A DNA stretch of 46,509 bases from Candidatus Eisenbergiella stercoravium (lineage in GTDB: Bacteria > Bacillota > Clostridia > Lachnospirales > Lachnospiraceae), in assembly GCA_019113175.1 (NCBI GenBank), contig DXHY01000008.1, forward strand, positions 1 to 46,509, given 5' to 3'. The notes beneath the pieces are model-generated. The model saw nothing but the letters and a program-made list of their open reading frames with translations. It searched no databases and was not told the DNA's origin. Positions 25,889 through 33,968 of this stretch are shown in pieces. Made by a program: the position numbers and the translations under genes. Positions within the stretch are counted from its first letter, which is position 1; each line of letters starts with the position of its first letter.

Positions 25889-25920
25889 AGGACTCCTTTC
25901 CGCACCGCATGCTGTATGAA

Positions 25921-25943
25921 GTGTACTAATTGTATTGATACAC
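25921..25943. promoter_or_regulatory. GntR/YtrA operator
   Basis: 23-bp dyad with arms GTGTAnnAAT and ATTnnTACAC. It lies between the -10 box and the GntR start, a position suited to autorepression. Confidence 0.8.
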
Positions 25944-25945
25944 AT

Positions 25946-25974
25946 AATCTAGCATACTTTATTCCTCCTGGCAA
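25946..25974 (-). promoter_or_regulatory. Promoter of the GntR-ABC operon
   Basis: Minus-strand TTGCCA (25969-25974), 17-bp spacer, TAGATT (25946-25951), directly next to the GntR dyad. Confidence 0.7.
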
Positions 25975-25995
25975 GCACGAAGAAGGCAATCCGTC

Positions 25996-26035
25996 AAAAA
26001 GGCCTCCGGCAGGTTATTTTCCTGTCCGAAGGCCT
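25996..26035 (-). terminator. Intrinsic terminator after gpmI
   Basis: Minus-strand AGGCCT...AGGCCT long stem (26000-26035) with an inner CAGG/CCTG, then TTTTTG. Confidence 0.88.
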
Positions 26036-26090
26036 CTTTCCTTCTTTTCCGCCGGGCTGTCTGCCGTGGCTTTTATTATGGTTTTTCCGG

Positions 26091-27635
26091 TCAGTTCTTC
26101 TTCACAAGAAGGGATTTTCCGGTCATCTCCTTCGGCTGTTCCTTCCCCATAATCTGAATCAAAGTAGGAACAATATCCGCAAGGCAGCCGCCCTCTCTCA
26201 GCGTATAGGAAGGATCATAATTCACCAGGATAAAGGGCACCGGATTCGTGGTATGCGCGGTGAACGGAGCACCCGTCTCATAATCGATAAGCTGTTCCGC
26301 ATTACCATGATCCGCACAGATGAACATCACGCCATCCACGCTCTTAATGGCGTCAACCGCTCTTCCGACACACTCGTCAACAACCTCTATAGCCTTGATG
26401 GCAGCTGCTTCCACGCCTGTATGTCCAACCATGTCCGGATTTGCAAAGTTGATGATAATCACATCATATTTATCGGATTTGATGGCCTCCACCAGCTTAT
26501 CGCAGACCTCATAAGCGCTCATCTCAGGCTTCAGGTCATAGGTGGCAACCTTCGGAGAATTCACCAGAATTCTGTCCTCTCCCTCGTTGGGCGTCTCAAC
26601 GCCGCCGTTGAAGAAGAATGTCACGTGCGCGTATTTCTCAGTCTCCGCGATTCTCGCCTGAGTCATATGATTGGCAGCCAGCCATTCTCCGAAGGTGTTG
26701 GTCACCTCAACCTTGTGGAAGGCCACTTCCTTATTGGGGATGGTGGGATCATATTCCGTAAAGCAGACGTACTTCACATCCAGTCTCTTCGGTCTGTCAA
26801 AACCCTTGAAATCATCGTCGCAGAACGCATGGGTAATCTCCCTTGCGCGGTCCGGACGGAAGTTGTAGAAAATGATGGAATCTCCGTCCTTGATGGTGGC
26901 AACCGGAGCGCCGTTCTTCACAACCACGGTGGGCTTTACAAATTCATCGGTCTCGTTTCTGTCATAAGAGGCCTGAATGCCCTCCGTCGCGCTGGGAGCG
27001 GTCAGTCCCTCTCCCTTTGTCAGAGCGTCGTAGGCCAGCTTCACGCGGTCATAGTTGTTGTCTCTGTCCATCGCGTAGTAGCGTCCCATCACAGAAGCCA
27101 CCTCGCCTACGCCAAGCTCCTTCATCTTCGCTTCCAGCTGCTCCACATAGCCCTTGCCGCTTGCCGGAGGCGTATCACGGCCGTCCAGGAAGCAGTGCAC
27201 ATACACCTTCTTTAAACCCTCTCTCTTTGCCAGCTCCAGAAGTCCGTAGATGTGGGTGATATGGCTGTGTACGCCGCCATCGGAAACCAGCCCGTACAGG
27301 TGCAGGGCGGAATCATTCTTTTTGCAGTTTTCCACAGCGGAAAGCAGAGCGGGATTCTTAAAGAAATCCCCGTCCTGGATTTCCTTGGTAATTCTGGTCA
27401 GCTCCTGATATACGATGCGGCCTGCGCCCATGTTCAGATGTCCGACTTCGGAATTTCCCATCTGTCCCTCCGGAAGGCCCACGGCCATGCCGCTGGCATT
27501 TCCCTTCACAAAGGGATACTCCTTCATCAGTCTGTCCATAACAGGCGTCTTCGCCTCACGGACCGCATTTCCTTCTACTCTGTCATTCAGGCCGTAGCCA
27601 TCAAGAATCATTAAGACAATCGGTTTCCTGTTCAT
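26091..27635 (-). CDS. gpmI: 2,3-bisphosphoglycerate-independent phosphoglycerate mutase
   Basis: Interconverts 3- and 2-phosphoglycerate in glycolysis; a Mn-dependent alkaline-phosphatase-fold enzyme. The 514 residues start MNRKPIVLMILDGYGL and contain the phosphoserine motif QMGNSEVGHLNMGAGR, the RPDRAREITHAF substrate motif and metal ligands in NFANPDMVGHTG and ADHGNAEQL. Length is typical. GAGGAGA precedes the ATG. Monocistronic between its own promoter and terminator. Confidence 0.97.
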   Translation of the reverse strand: MNRKPIVLMILDGYGLNDRVEGNAVREAKTPVMDRLMKEYPFVKGNASGMAVGLPEGQMGNSEVGHLNMGAGRIVYQELTRITKEIQDGDFFKNPALLSAVENCKKNDSALHLYGLVSDGGVHSHITHIYGLLELAKREGLKKVYVHCFLDGRDTPPASGKGYVEQLEAKMKELGVGEVASVMGRYYAMDRDNNYDRVKLAYDALTKGEGLTAPSATEGIQASYDRNETDEFVKPTVVVKNGAPVATIKDGDSIIFYNFRPDRAREITHAFCDDDFKGFDRPKRLDVKYVCFTEYDPTIPNKEVAFHKVEVTNTFGEWLAANHMTQARIAETEKYAHVTFFFNGGVETPNEGEDRILVNSPKVATYDLKPEMSAYEVCDKLVEAIKSDKYDVIIINFANPDMVGHTGVEAAAIKAIEVVDECVGRAVDAIKSVDGVMFICADHGNAEQLIDYETGAPFTAHTTNPVPFILVNYDPSYTLREGGCLADIVPTLIQIMGKEQPKEMTGKSLLVKKN

Positions 27636-27725
27636 TGTTTCTCCTCATTTCTTCATCGCTGAAAAATTGCTGAAAATGTTTACCATCCGGCGGAAGGCTT
27701 ATGCCTCCCACACGGAACCACACAA

Positions 27726-27754
27726 ATTATACACGTTTTCCCCAAAAGGCGCAA
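27726..27754 (-). promoter_or_regulatory. Promoter of gpmI
   Basis: Minus-strand TTGCGC (27749-27754), 17-bp spacer, TATAAT (27726-27731). Confidence 0.75.
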
Positions 27755-27856
27755 TACGTTTTTCAGTGCCTTTCTTCCGGCTCCCGGTGTCTTTCCTGCC
27801 CCTTCTGTTTCCGCAGCTCTCCGGCTTTCGCCCCATGCTCTGCCATCCGCATCCAT

Positions 27857-28435
27857 CTATTTTGCCACGGCTGCAATGCTGATCCCGGCCACCAGCGTAT
27901 CGAGCGAGAGCCGGTATTTCTCATACTCCTCCCGGGAAAGGGAGGCATAAAGCTGATAAACCGCGCTGCTTCCCGGAACCGGATCAAGAAGAACATAATA
28001 TTCCTGCCGTACCTCTCCGTCCGCCGAAACCGTCTGTCGGACATAACGGCTGCCGGTCAGGCCTGCGCCGGTCTGAACCGATTCCGGACTTAAGCCGGAC
28101 GGATCGAAAAGATCCGTTTCCGCCTGTCTGCTGCCAAACAGAAGCACCGACGGCTCCTCCTCTCCGTCCACGCAGATCTCAAACCCCCATTCACCGGCAT
28201 CCATATCCTCGCCTGCGTCTATCCTCTCAAAGGCTTCCCTGCTCCAGCCGGAGGGCAGCAGGAAGGCAATGCTGTCCACATATCCGTCATGAGAAAAATC
28301 CCTGCTGATGATTTCCACTCCGCCTCCTCCCGCTTCCTCCGCCTCTGCCGAGGCCTGTCTGGCACAGCCGGACAGAGCCGCCAGAAGCAGCGCTACAGCG
28401 AGGATGGCCGCTCCATATCTTCTGATTCTGTTCAA
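27857..28435 (-). CDS. Lipoprotein of unknown function
   Basis: 192 residues, begins NRIRRYGAAILAVALLLAA and ends its signal with LSGC, so it is a predicted lipoprotein. The mature part has a short Ala/Glu/Gly linker then a beta-rich domain (FSHDGYVDSIAFLLPSGWSR...). No motif recognised. The start is probably TTG at 28435, since GGAGG is 5 bases upstream; the ATG at 28447 overlaps that site. Stands alone upstream of gpmI on the same strand. Confidence 0.7.
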   Translation of the reverse strand: MNRIRRYGAAILAVALLLAALSGCARQASAEAEEAGGGGVEIISRDFSHDGYVDSIAFLLPSGWSREAFERIDAGEDMDAGEWGFEICVDGEEEPSVLLFGSRQAETDLFDPSGLSPESVQTGAGLTGSRYVRQTVSADGEVRQEYYVLLDPVPGSSAVYQLYASLSREEYEKYRLSLDTLVAGISIAAVAK

Positions 28436-28568
28436 TTCTTCCTCCATTCCGGGGCCATGCGGCTCCGCCAGATGCCGTCAGCCGCCATTTCCGCCTTCAT
28501 CCGGCATTTTTGCCGGTCCGTTTTCATTATATAATAAATGCCCGGAGGTATCCATGCTTTTTTTAATT

Positions 28569-28615
28569 CATGAATTTTTCGCATTTTTGTATCCATGATT
28601 TTTTCACATTTTTGT
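28569..28615 (+). repeat. Direct repeats abutting the cation exporter promoter
   Basis: Two 22-base copies, CATGAATTTTTCGCATTTTT plus GT (28569-28590) and CATGATTTTTTCACATTTTT plus GT (28594-28615), 20/22 identical and 25 bases apart. The second ends two bases before the -35 box, so they may bind a regulator. Confidence 0.75.
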
Positions 28616-28616
28616 C

Positions 28617-28645
28617 TTGTTTTCTGCTTCGACTCCATATACAAT
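28617..28645 (+). promoter_or_regulatory. Promoter of the cation exporter gene
   Basis: TTGTTT (28617-28622), 17-bp spacer, TACAAT (28640-28645). Confidence 0.65.
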
Positions 28646-28676
28646 AAAGGGAAACGCTGTTTTCAGTCAAACAGAA

Positions 28677-28742
28677 GCCGGGAGGGCGCCGAAGCGTCAC
28701 CCTCCCGGCGTTCAGAAGGGAACGCTTCGGAATGTGAGGAAA
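28677..28742 (+). ncRNA. Interlocked hairpin or pseudoknot leader before the cation exporter
   Basis: Stem A: GCCGGGAGGG (28677-28686) pairs perfectly with CCCTCCCGGC (28700-28709). Stem B: CCGAAGCGT (28689-28697), inside the loop of stem A, pairs perfectly with ACGCTTCGG (28722-28730). The ribosome binding site GAGGAAAG starts 6 bases later. Two interlocked perfect stems can form an H-type pseudoknot or two exclusive structures, a layout suited to translational control. It does not match the manganese or NiCo riboswitch patterns I know. Confidence 0.7.
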
Positions 28743-28744
28743 GT

Positions 28745-29914
28745 ATGATTTCATTTCTGGCTAAATTTTTCATTCATAATTATAAGGAAACGGACCGTCC
28801 CGAGGTTCGTCAGGCCTACGGGGTTCTGTGCGGAGCTGTGGGAATCGGATTCAACATCCTGCTGTTTCTCGGGAAATTCATTGCGGGGCTGATCAGCAAT
28901 TCCATCGCGATCACTGCGGATGCCTTTAACAACCTGTCCGACGCGGGTTCCTCTCTGATCACCCTGGTGGGCTTCAAAATGGCCGGTCAGAAGCCGGATC
29001 CTGGTCATCCCTTCGGCCACGGCAGAATCGAATATCTGACCGGGCTGTTCGTCTCCCTGTTGATCATCCTCATGGGCTTTGAGCTTGCCTCCTCCTCCTT
29101 CGATAAAATCCTGCATCCCGAAGATACGCTCTGTACGCCCGTTGTGATCGGCATCCTCATCGCTTCCATCCTGGTGAAGTTCTACATGTACCTTTACAAC
29201 CGGGGAACGGGAAAAAAGATTGACAGCGCAGCCATGTTCGCGACGGCGACGGACAGCTTCAGCGACATGCTCTCCACCACCGTCGTTCTTGCCGCCACGC
29301 TGATCGGCTATTTTACCGGATTTCATATCGACGGCTTCTGCGGTCTCCTGGTGGGCCTTTTCATCCTTATCGCGGGCCTGCGTTCCGCCGGCGAGACCAT
29401 CAGTCCGCTTCTTGGCCAGCCGCCGCAGAAAGAATTCGTAGATAAAATCGAACACATCGTCTTAAGCCATGACGAAATCCTGGGACTTCATGATCTCATT
29501 GTCCATGATTACGGTCCGGGCAGGGTTATGATTTCACTCCATGCGGAGGTCCCCGCTTCCGGAGATCTGCTCCATCTGCACGATACCATCGACAACATCG
29601 AACGGGAACTGAAAAAGGAGCTTCACTGTGACGCGGTCATCCACATGGATCCGGTCATGAACGATGATGAAGAGACACAGATGCTGAAGGCAAAGGTCAC
29701 AGACCTTCTGCACCAGCTCGACAGCACGCTGAACCTGCACGACTTCCGCATCGTAAAGGGCCCCACCCACACCAACATCATCTTCGATATCCTGGTGCCT
29801 TACAGCGAAAAGCTGCCGGACGAGGAGATCCTCTCCCGCATGGAGGAGGGCATACATAACCTGGATTCCAGCTACTACGCCGTCATTAACATTGATAAGG
29901 ACTACAACAGTTAA
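28745..29914 (+). CDS. Cation diffusion facilitator transporter
   Basis: Proton-coupled exporter of divalent metals (Zn, Mn, Fe, Co or Ni) in the cytoplasmic membrane. The 389 residues include six transmembrane helices in the first 230 residues. Metal-site motifs are visible in TM2 (ADAFNNLSDAGSSL), the HPFGHGRIEYLTGL loop and TM5 (ATATDSFSDMLSTT). The C-terminal cytoplasmic domain (about 235-389) is longer than in minimal CDF proteins and appears to hold two ferredoxin-like units (HDLIVHDYGPGRVMISLHAE and HDFRIVKGPTHTNIIFD). Start ATG 28745 follows GAGGAAAG. The metal cannot be assigned from sequence alone; the structured leader suggests ligand or stress control. Confidence 0.92.
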   Translation: MISFLAKFFIHNYKETDRPEVRQAYGVLCGAVGIGFNILLFLGKFIAGLISNSIAITADAFNNLSDAGSSLITLVGFKMAGQKPDPGHPFGHGRIEYLTGLFVSLLIILMGFELASSSFDKILHPEDTLCTPVVIGILIASILVKFYMYLYNRGTGKKIDSAAMFATATDSFSDMLSTTVVLAATLIGYFTGFHIDGFCGLLVGLFILIAGLRSAGETISPLLGQPPQKEFVDKIEHIVLSHDEILGLHDLIVHDYGPGRVMISLHAEVPASGDLLHLHDTIDNIERELKKELHCDAVIHMDPVMNDDEETQMLKAKVTDLLHQLDSTLNLHDFRIVKGPTHTNIIFDILVPYSEKLPDEEILSRMEEGIHNLDSSYYAVINIDKDYNS

Positions 29915-29920
29915 AAGTAG

Positions 29921-29949
29921 TTGACAAAACACACGGCACGATGTAAGGT
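29921..29949 (+). promoter_or_regulatory. Promoter of the ABC exporter leader
   Basis: TTGACA (29921-29926), 17-bp spacer, TAAGGT (29944-29949). It follows immediately after the cation exporter stop codon. Confidence 0.8.
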
Positions 29950-30001
29950 AGAAATAAGCCAACGCATAACAGTTGAAAAAATAAGAAAGGAGGAAGCATT
30001 G

Positions 30002-30088
30002 ATGGCTGAAAGGATCAGAATCGCAGCACAGCATACCAGTACACCAGTTATGCCATACGACGCTTACCTCCCGTTTTTCATTTTCTGA
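30002..30088 (+). CDS. 28-residue leader peptide upstream of the ABC exporter
   Basis: ATG at 30002 is preceded by a near-perfect AAAGGAGG, stronger than many genes here. The peptide starts MAERIRIAAQHT and ends DAYLPFFIF. A TTCCGGACAG/CTGttCCGGAA hairpin (30091-30123) begins two bases after the stop codon. An intrinsic terminator follows 90 bases later, well before the exporter. Together this resembles translation-dependent attenuation upstream of drug-resistance ABC genes. Peptide production is predicted, not shown. Confidence 0.65.
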   Translation: MAERIRIAAQHTSTPVMPYDAYLPFFIF

Positions 30089-30180
30089 TTTTCCGGACAG
30101 TTTTTGTCCATTCTGTTCCGGAAGAGCTTACCGGCCGCAGTCCCACCGGATGCGCGCCCGGAATCCACAGAGAATTTTCA

Positions 30181-30210
30181 CCACGGCAGGTAATCCTGGC
30201 GTGGTTTTTT
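30181..30210 (+). terminator. Intrinsic terminator inside the exporter leader
   Basis: CCACGgCAGG/CCTGgCGTGG hairpin (30181-30204) followed by TTTTTT. It lies 140 bases before the ABC gene and after the leader peptide, so exporter expression needs read-through or a second promoter. Confidence 0.88.
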
Positions 30211-30316
30211 CATCTCTTCCGGTCTGTTTCCGCCGTTTCAGCACGGCTTCTCCGGTCCGAAGCTCCACGCCACATGGGAAAGCATGCATGAATTCATTTT
30301 TATCAAAAAAGGATTC

Positions 30317-30355
30317 ATGAAGAATTTATTTTCAAGGGGGAGTTTCTTTTCATGA
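30317..30355 (+). CDS. 12-residue ORF overlapping the exporter start
   Basis: ATG 30317, peptide MKNLFSRGSFFS, stop overlapping the exporter ATG as ATGA. AAAAAAGG precedes it. The exporter's own ribosome binding site AAGGGGGAG lies inside this frame, and CATGAAT/ATTCATG can pair over the start. Likely a translational-coupling leader; it may be fortuitous. Confidence 0.4.
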   Translation: MKNLFSRGSFFS

Positions 30356-32097
30356 AAAAATTATCCAGTTATCTACTCAGGCACAAATTCGGCTATCTGT
30401 TCGTCTTCGTGTCCATGGTCATCGCGGTATCGCTTGATCTTCTGACTCCGCAGGTGACCCGTGTCATCGTGGACGATGTGATCCAGGGAGGCCAGGTCTC
30501 CAGGCTCCGTTTTCTGCTGCCCTGCATCCTTGTCATCGGACTGGGCCGCTGCATCTTCGGCTACACCAAGGAATTCACCTCCGATCTCATCGGATCGGCC
30601 ATCGCCACGGACATCCGAAAGGATCTGTTCACTTATCTGCAGTCTTTGAGCGCGGACTTCTTTGACAGGAACAACACGGGCGAGCTGATGAGCCGGGTCA
30701 AGGACGATATCGACCGTATCTGGAACGCGCTGGGATATGTGAGCATGCTCATTATGGAAGTGGTTTTCCACACCTGCCTGGTGCTGCTTAGCATGTACAG
30801 CCTGAGCTGGCGGCTGGCCCTCATTCCCACGGCAGCCATGATCGCAACCGGCGTGATCGCCGTATTCGAGGAGCGGCGGCTGGGCGCCGTATATGAGGAA
30901 ATCAGCGAGGAAAACGCGGCATTGAATACCGTGGCGGAGGAAAATCTGGCAGGCGTGCGCACCGTCAAGGCCTTTGCCAGAGAAAAATTTGAGATCAAAA
31001 AATTTCTTTCCCACAACCAGCGGTATTATGATCTGAACATGAAGCAGTCAAAGGTTTTCGTGAAATATTATCCCTGCTTCTCTCTTATCACCAAGCTGCT
31101 TCCGCTCATCGTGCTTCTGCTGGGCGGAAGCCAGGTGATCCGCGGGGAGCTCACACTTGGCAGTCTAACCGCTTTCGTGGAATATTCCATGAACATCGTC
31201 TGGCCCATGGAAATGCTGGGATGGCTGTCCAACGATTTTTCCTCCGGAGTGGGAAGCTACCGGAAGATCCGGAAAATCTATCAGGCAAGGCCCTCCGTCA
31301 CGGAGCCGGAGAAGCCTGTGGTGCTCCCTGCTGTACAGGGAAAAATTGAATTTGACAATGTATCCTTTCATAAAGCGGACGGGCATGAGATCCTGCATGA
31401 CATTTCCTTTACCGTGGAGCCGGGAAAGACGCTTGGCATCATGGGAGCCACCGGCTCGGGAAAAACCTCCATCATCCAGCTTCTGGAACGGCTTTACGAT
31501 GCCACCGGCGGGACCATCCGTCTGGACGGTGTGAATATCCGCGACCTGTCCCTGAAGCAGCTTCGAGGCAGCATTTCCCTGGTGATGCAGGATGTGTTTC
31601 TCTTCTCCGACACCATCAGCGAAAACGTGCGTCTGGGGAAGCGGGAGCTGGTGGGCGACGGGGATATCCGTACCGCTTCGGAAAGTGCTCAGGCAAGCGA
31701 GTTCATCGAACGCCTTTCCGAGCAGTATGAAACCGTCATCGGAGAACGGGGCGTGGGCCTTTCCGGCGGCCAGAAGCAGCGCATCAGCATCGCACGGGCC
31801 ATCGCCAAGCATAATCCCGTCCTGATCCTGGACGATTCCACCAGCGCGCTGGACATGGAAACGGAATACGCGATCCAGCAGGCGCTTCAGGAGCTTTCCG
31901 GCACAACGAAGCTGATCATCGCCCACCGCATCAGCGCAGTACGAAACGCTGATGAAATCATCGTGCTGGAAAACGGAACCATCCGGGAACGGGGAACCCA
32001 TGAGAGCCTGCTCGCCCTGCACGGATTGTATTATGAAACCTGGCAGTCCCAGTACGGGGCTGTCCCGGATACGGAAGGAGACTTTTATGGCTTTTAA
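30352..32097 (+). CDS. Heterodimeric ABC exporter, subunit with degenerate ATP site
   Basis: Half-transporter of a multidrug-type (BmrCD/LmrCD-like) exporter. 581 residues: six membrane helices in the first 310, then a nucleotide-binding domain with Walker A GATGSGKTS, signature LSGGQKQRISIARA, Walker B PVLILDDSTSALD and switch IIAHR. The residue after Walker B is Asp instead of the catalytic Glu, which in heterodimeric exporters marks the degenerate ATP site. The next gene starts 11 bases inside its 3' end. It lies behind a leader with a small ORF and a terminator. Confidence 0.92.
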   Translation: MKKLSSYLLRHKFGYLFVFVSMVIAVSLDLLTPQVTRVIVDDVIQGGQVSRLRFLLPCILVIGLGRCIFGYTKEFTSDLIGSAIATDIRKDLFTYLQSLSADFFDRNNTGELMSRVKDDIDRIWNALGYVSMLIMEVVFHTCLVLLSMYSLSWRLALIPTAAMIATGVIAVFEERRLGAVYEEISEENAALNTVAEENLAGVRTVKAFAREKFEIKKFLSHNQRYYDLNMKQSKVFVKYYPCFSLITKLLPLIVLLLGGSQVIRGELTLGSLTAFVEYSMNIVWPMEMLGWLSNDFSSGVGSYRKIRKIYQARPSVTEPEKPVVLPAVQGKIEFDNVSFHKADGHEILHDISFTVEPGKTLGIMGATGSGKTSIIQLLERLYDATGGTIRLDGVNIRDLSLKQLRGSISLVMQDVFLFSDTISENVRLGKRELVGDGDIRTASESAQASEFIERLSEQYETVIGERGVGLSGGQKQRISIARAIAKHNPVLILDDSTSALDMETEYAIQQALQELSGTTKLIIAHRISAVRNADEIIVLENGTIRERGTHESLLALHGLYYETWQSQYGAVPDTEGDFYGF

Positions 32098-33874
32098 TTC
32101 CTATAAAAAAGATGAAAATACGGTAACAGCCGGAAAGGCCGCCACGCTTTCCCGACTGTTCTCCTATCTTCTTTCCTATAAAAAACAGATTGTCGGCGTC
32201 CTGTTCATCATGGGCTTCTGTGTGGTGGTAAACCTCATCAACCCGCTGATCATGGAATCTGCCGTGGACGATTATATTTCCGCCGGAGACTTCCGGGGAC
32301 TTCTCCGGCTGATTCTCTTCGCCGTTGTCATCAACCTGCTCATGGTCGTCGGCATCAAAATCCGCATGTATGTGATGGCAAAGGTCTGCAACAGCATTCT
32401 GGTCACCATCCGGCAGGAGCTCTACGTTCACATTCAGACGCTGGACTTTCAGTTCTTTGACAGCCGCCCCACCGGAAAGATCCTGGCGCGCATCATCGGG
32501 GACATTAACTCCTTAAAGGATGTTCTCTCCAACTGCGTCACCACCCTGATTCCGGATTTCATCACCATCAGCGCGGTAGCCGTCATCATGTTCGTCAAGG
32601 ACGCCAGGCTTGCCGCAGCGGCCCTTGTGAGCCTTCCCCTGATGGCCGCGGGAATCTGGTACATCCAGACCCATTCCCATGAAAGATGGCAGATCCACCG
32701 GAAGAAATCCTCCAACCTGAATGCCTTCGTGCACGAGGACCTTTCCGGCATCCGGATCATCCAGAGCTTCGGCGCGGAAGCCGAAACCATGGACACCTTC
32801 CGGGATCTGACAAAACAGCATCGGGATTCCTTTGTCAACGCGGTACGGCTCAACGACGCCGTAGGGCCGGTCATTGACCTGTGCTGGGCCATCGGCCTGT
32901 TTTCCCTGTATTTCGTGGGGATTGTTGTGCTGGGCGCGGGCCGGGTATCCGTGGGAACCTTCCTTGCGTTCGGAACCTATATTTCCATGTTCTGGAACCC
33001 GATCATGAATCTGAGCAACTTTTACAACCAGATGATCACCAATATAGCCGGAGCCGAGCGGGTTTTTGAAATCATGGACACCCCTTCTGCCATCACCGAT
33101 GCGGAAGGCGTAAAGGAGCTTCCCCCCATTCGGGGCGAGGTGGTCTTTGACCATGTTTCCTTTTCCTATGACGAATCCACAAAGGTGCTAAACGATGTGA
33201 GCTTTCACATCCGTCCCGGCGAAACCATCGCGCTGGTGGGACCTACCGGAGCCGGAAAAACCACCATCGTCAATCTGATCAGCCGTTTTTACGACATTCA
33301 GGAGGGCCATGTGTACATCGACGGCCATGATGTGAAGGAGGTTTCCATCGAAAGCCTGCGGCGGCAGATGGGCATCATGACCCAGGACAACTTCCTGTTC
33401 TCCGGCACCATCCGGGACAACATCCGCTATGGAAAGCTTGACGCAACGGATGATGAAATCGTAGCTGCTGCCAAAGCGGTGAATGCCCATGACTTCATCA
33501 TGCGGCTGGAAAAGGGCTATGACACTGTACTGAGCGAACGGGGCGGCGGCCTGTCCATCGGCCAGAAGCAGCTCCTCGCCTTTGCCCGCACCATGGTTTC
33601 CGATCCCGCCATCCTCATTCTGGATGAGGCCACCTCCAGCATCGACACCAAAACCGAGCTGCTGGTACAGGAGGGCATCGAACACCTGCTGGCGGGCCGT
33701 ACCTCCTTCGTCATCGCCCACCGGCTTTCCACCATCCAGAAGGCGGACCGCATCTTCGTAATCGATGGAGGAACCATTATTGAGGAGGGAAATGCGGCGC
33801 AGCTCATGGAAAAGAAGGGCGCCTATTACAAACTGTATATGAGCCAGTTTGCTCAGTTTAAAAATGTGATGTAA
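32087..33874 (+). CDS. Heterodimeric ABC exporter, partner subunit
   Basis: 595 residues; six helices in the first 330 and a nucleotide-binding domain with Walker A GPTGAGKTT, Walker B AILILDEATSSID with catalytic Glu, and H-loop VIAHR. The signature reads LSIGQKQ rather than LSGGQ. This signature pairs with the degenerate site of the partner, matching the asymmetric design. Start ATG 32087 has GGAAGGAG upstream; longer frames start inside the previous gene. A MerR gene is convergent downstream. Confidence 0.92.
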   Translation: MAFNSYKKDENTVTAGKAATLSRLFSYLLSYKKQIVGVLFIMGFCVVVNLINPLIMESAVDDYISAGDFRGLLRLILFAVVINLLMVVGIKIRMYVMAKVCNSILVTIRQELYVHIQTLDFQFFDSRPTGKILARIIGDINSLKDVLSNCVTTLIPDFITISAVAVIMFVKDARLAAAALVSLPLMAAGIWYIQTHSHERWQIHRKKSSNLNAFVHEDLSGIRIIQSFGAEAETMDTFRDLTKQHRDSFVNAVRLNDAVGPVIDLCWAIGLFSLYFVGIVVLGAGRVSVGTFLAFGTYISMFWNPIMNLSNFYNQMITNIAGAERVFEIMDTPSAITDAEGVKELPPIRGEVVFDHVSFSYDESTKVLNDVSFHIRPGETIALVGPTGAGKTTIVNLISRFYDIQEGHVYIDGHDVKEVSIESLRRQMGIMTQDNFLFSGTIRDNIRYGKLDATDDEIVAAAKAVNAHDFIMRLEKGYDTVLSERGGGLSIGQKQLLAFARTMVSDPAILILDEATSSIDTKTELLVQEGIEHLLAGRTSFVIAHRLSTIQKADRIFVIDGGTIIEEGNAAQLMEKKGAYYKLYMSQFAQFKNVM

Positions 33875-33899
33875 ATGACGACCTCCATATCTTCAGATA

Positions 33900-33968
33900 C
33901 GGCGCGCGCCGGAAACACGCTGCGGGAACAGATTCCTGCAGTGTGTCGCTGCCGCGCGCCGCTTTTTT
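33900..33968 (+). terminator. Intrinsic terminator of the ABC exporter operon
   Basis: CGGCGCGC/GCGCGCCG outer stem (33900-33961) with inner ACAC, GGAA/TTCC pairing, followed by CTTTTTT. It sits between the convergent exporter and MerR genes and overlaps the MerR stop. Confidence 0.82.

Noticed and set aside
25889-25945. ATG start of GntR at 25945
   Set aside because: It would place coding sequence over the operator and -10 box and has no ribosome binding site, whereas GTG 25888 has AAAGGAG.
28621-28744. Mn (yybP-ykoY) or NiCo riboswitch before the cation exporter
   Set aside because: The interlocked stems do not carry the conserved loop motifs of these classes.
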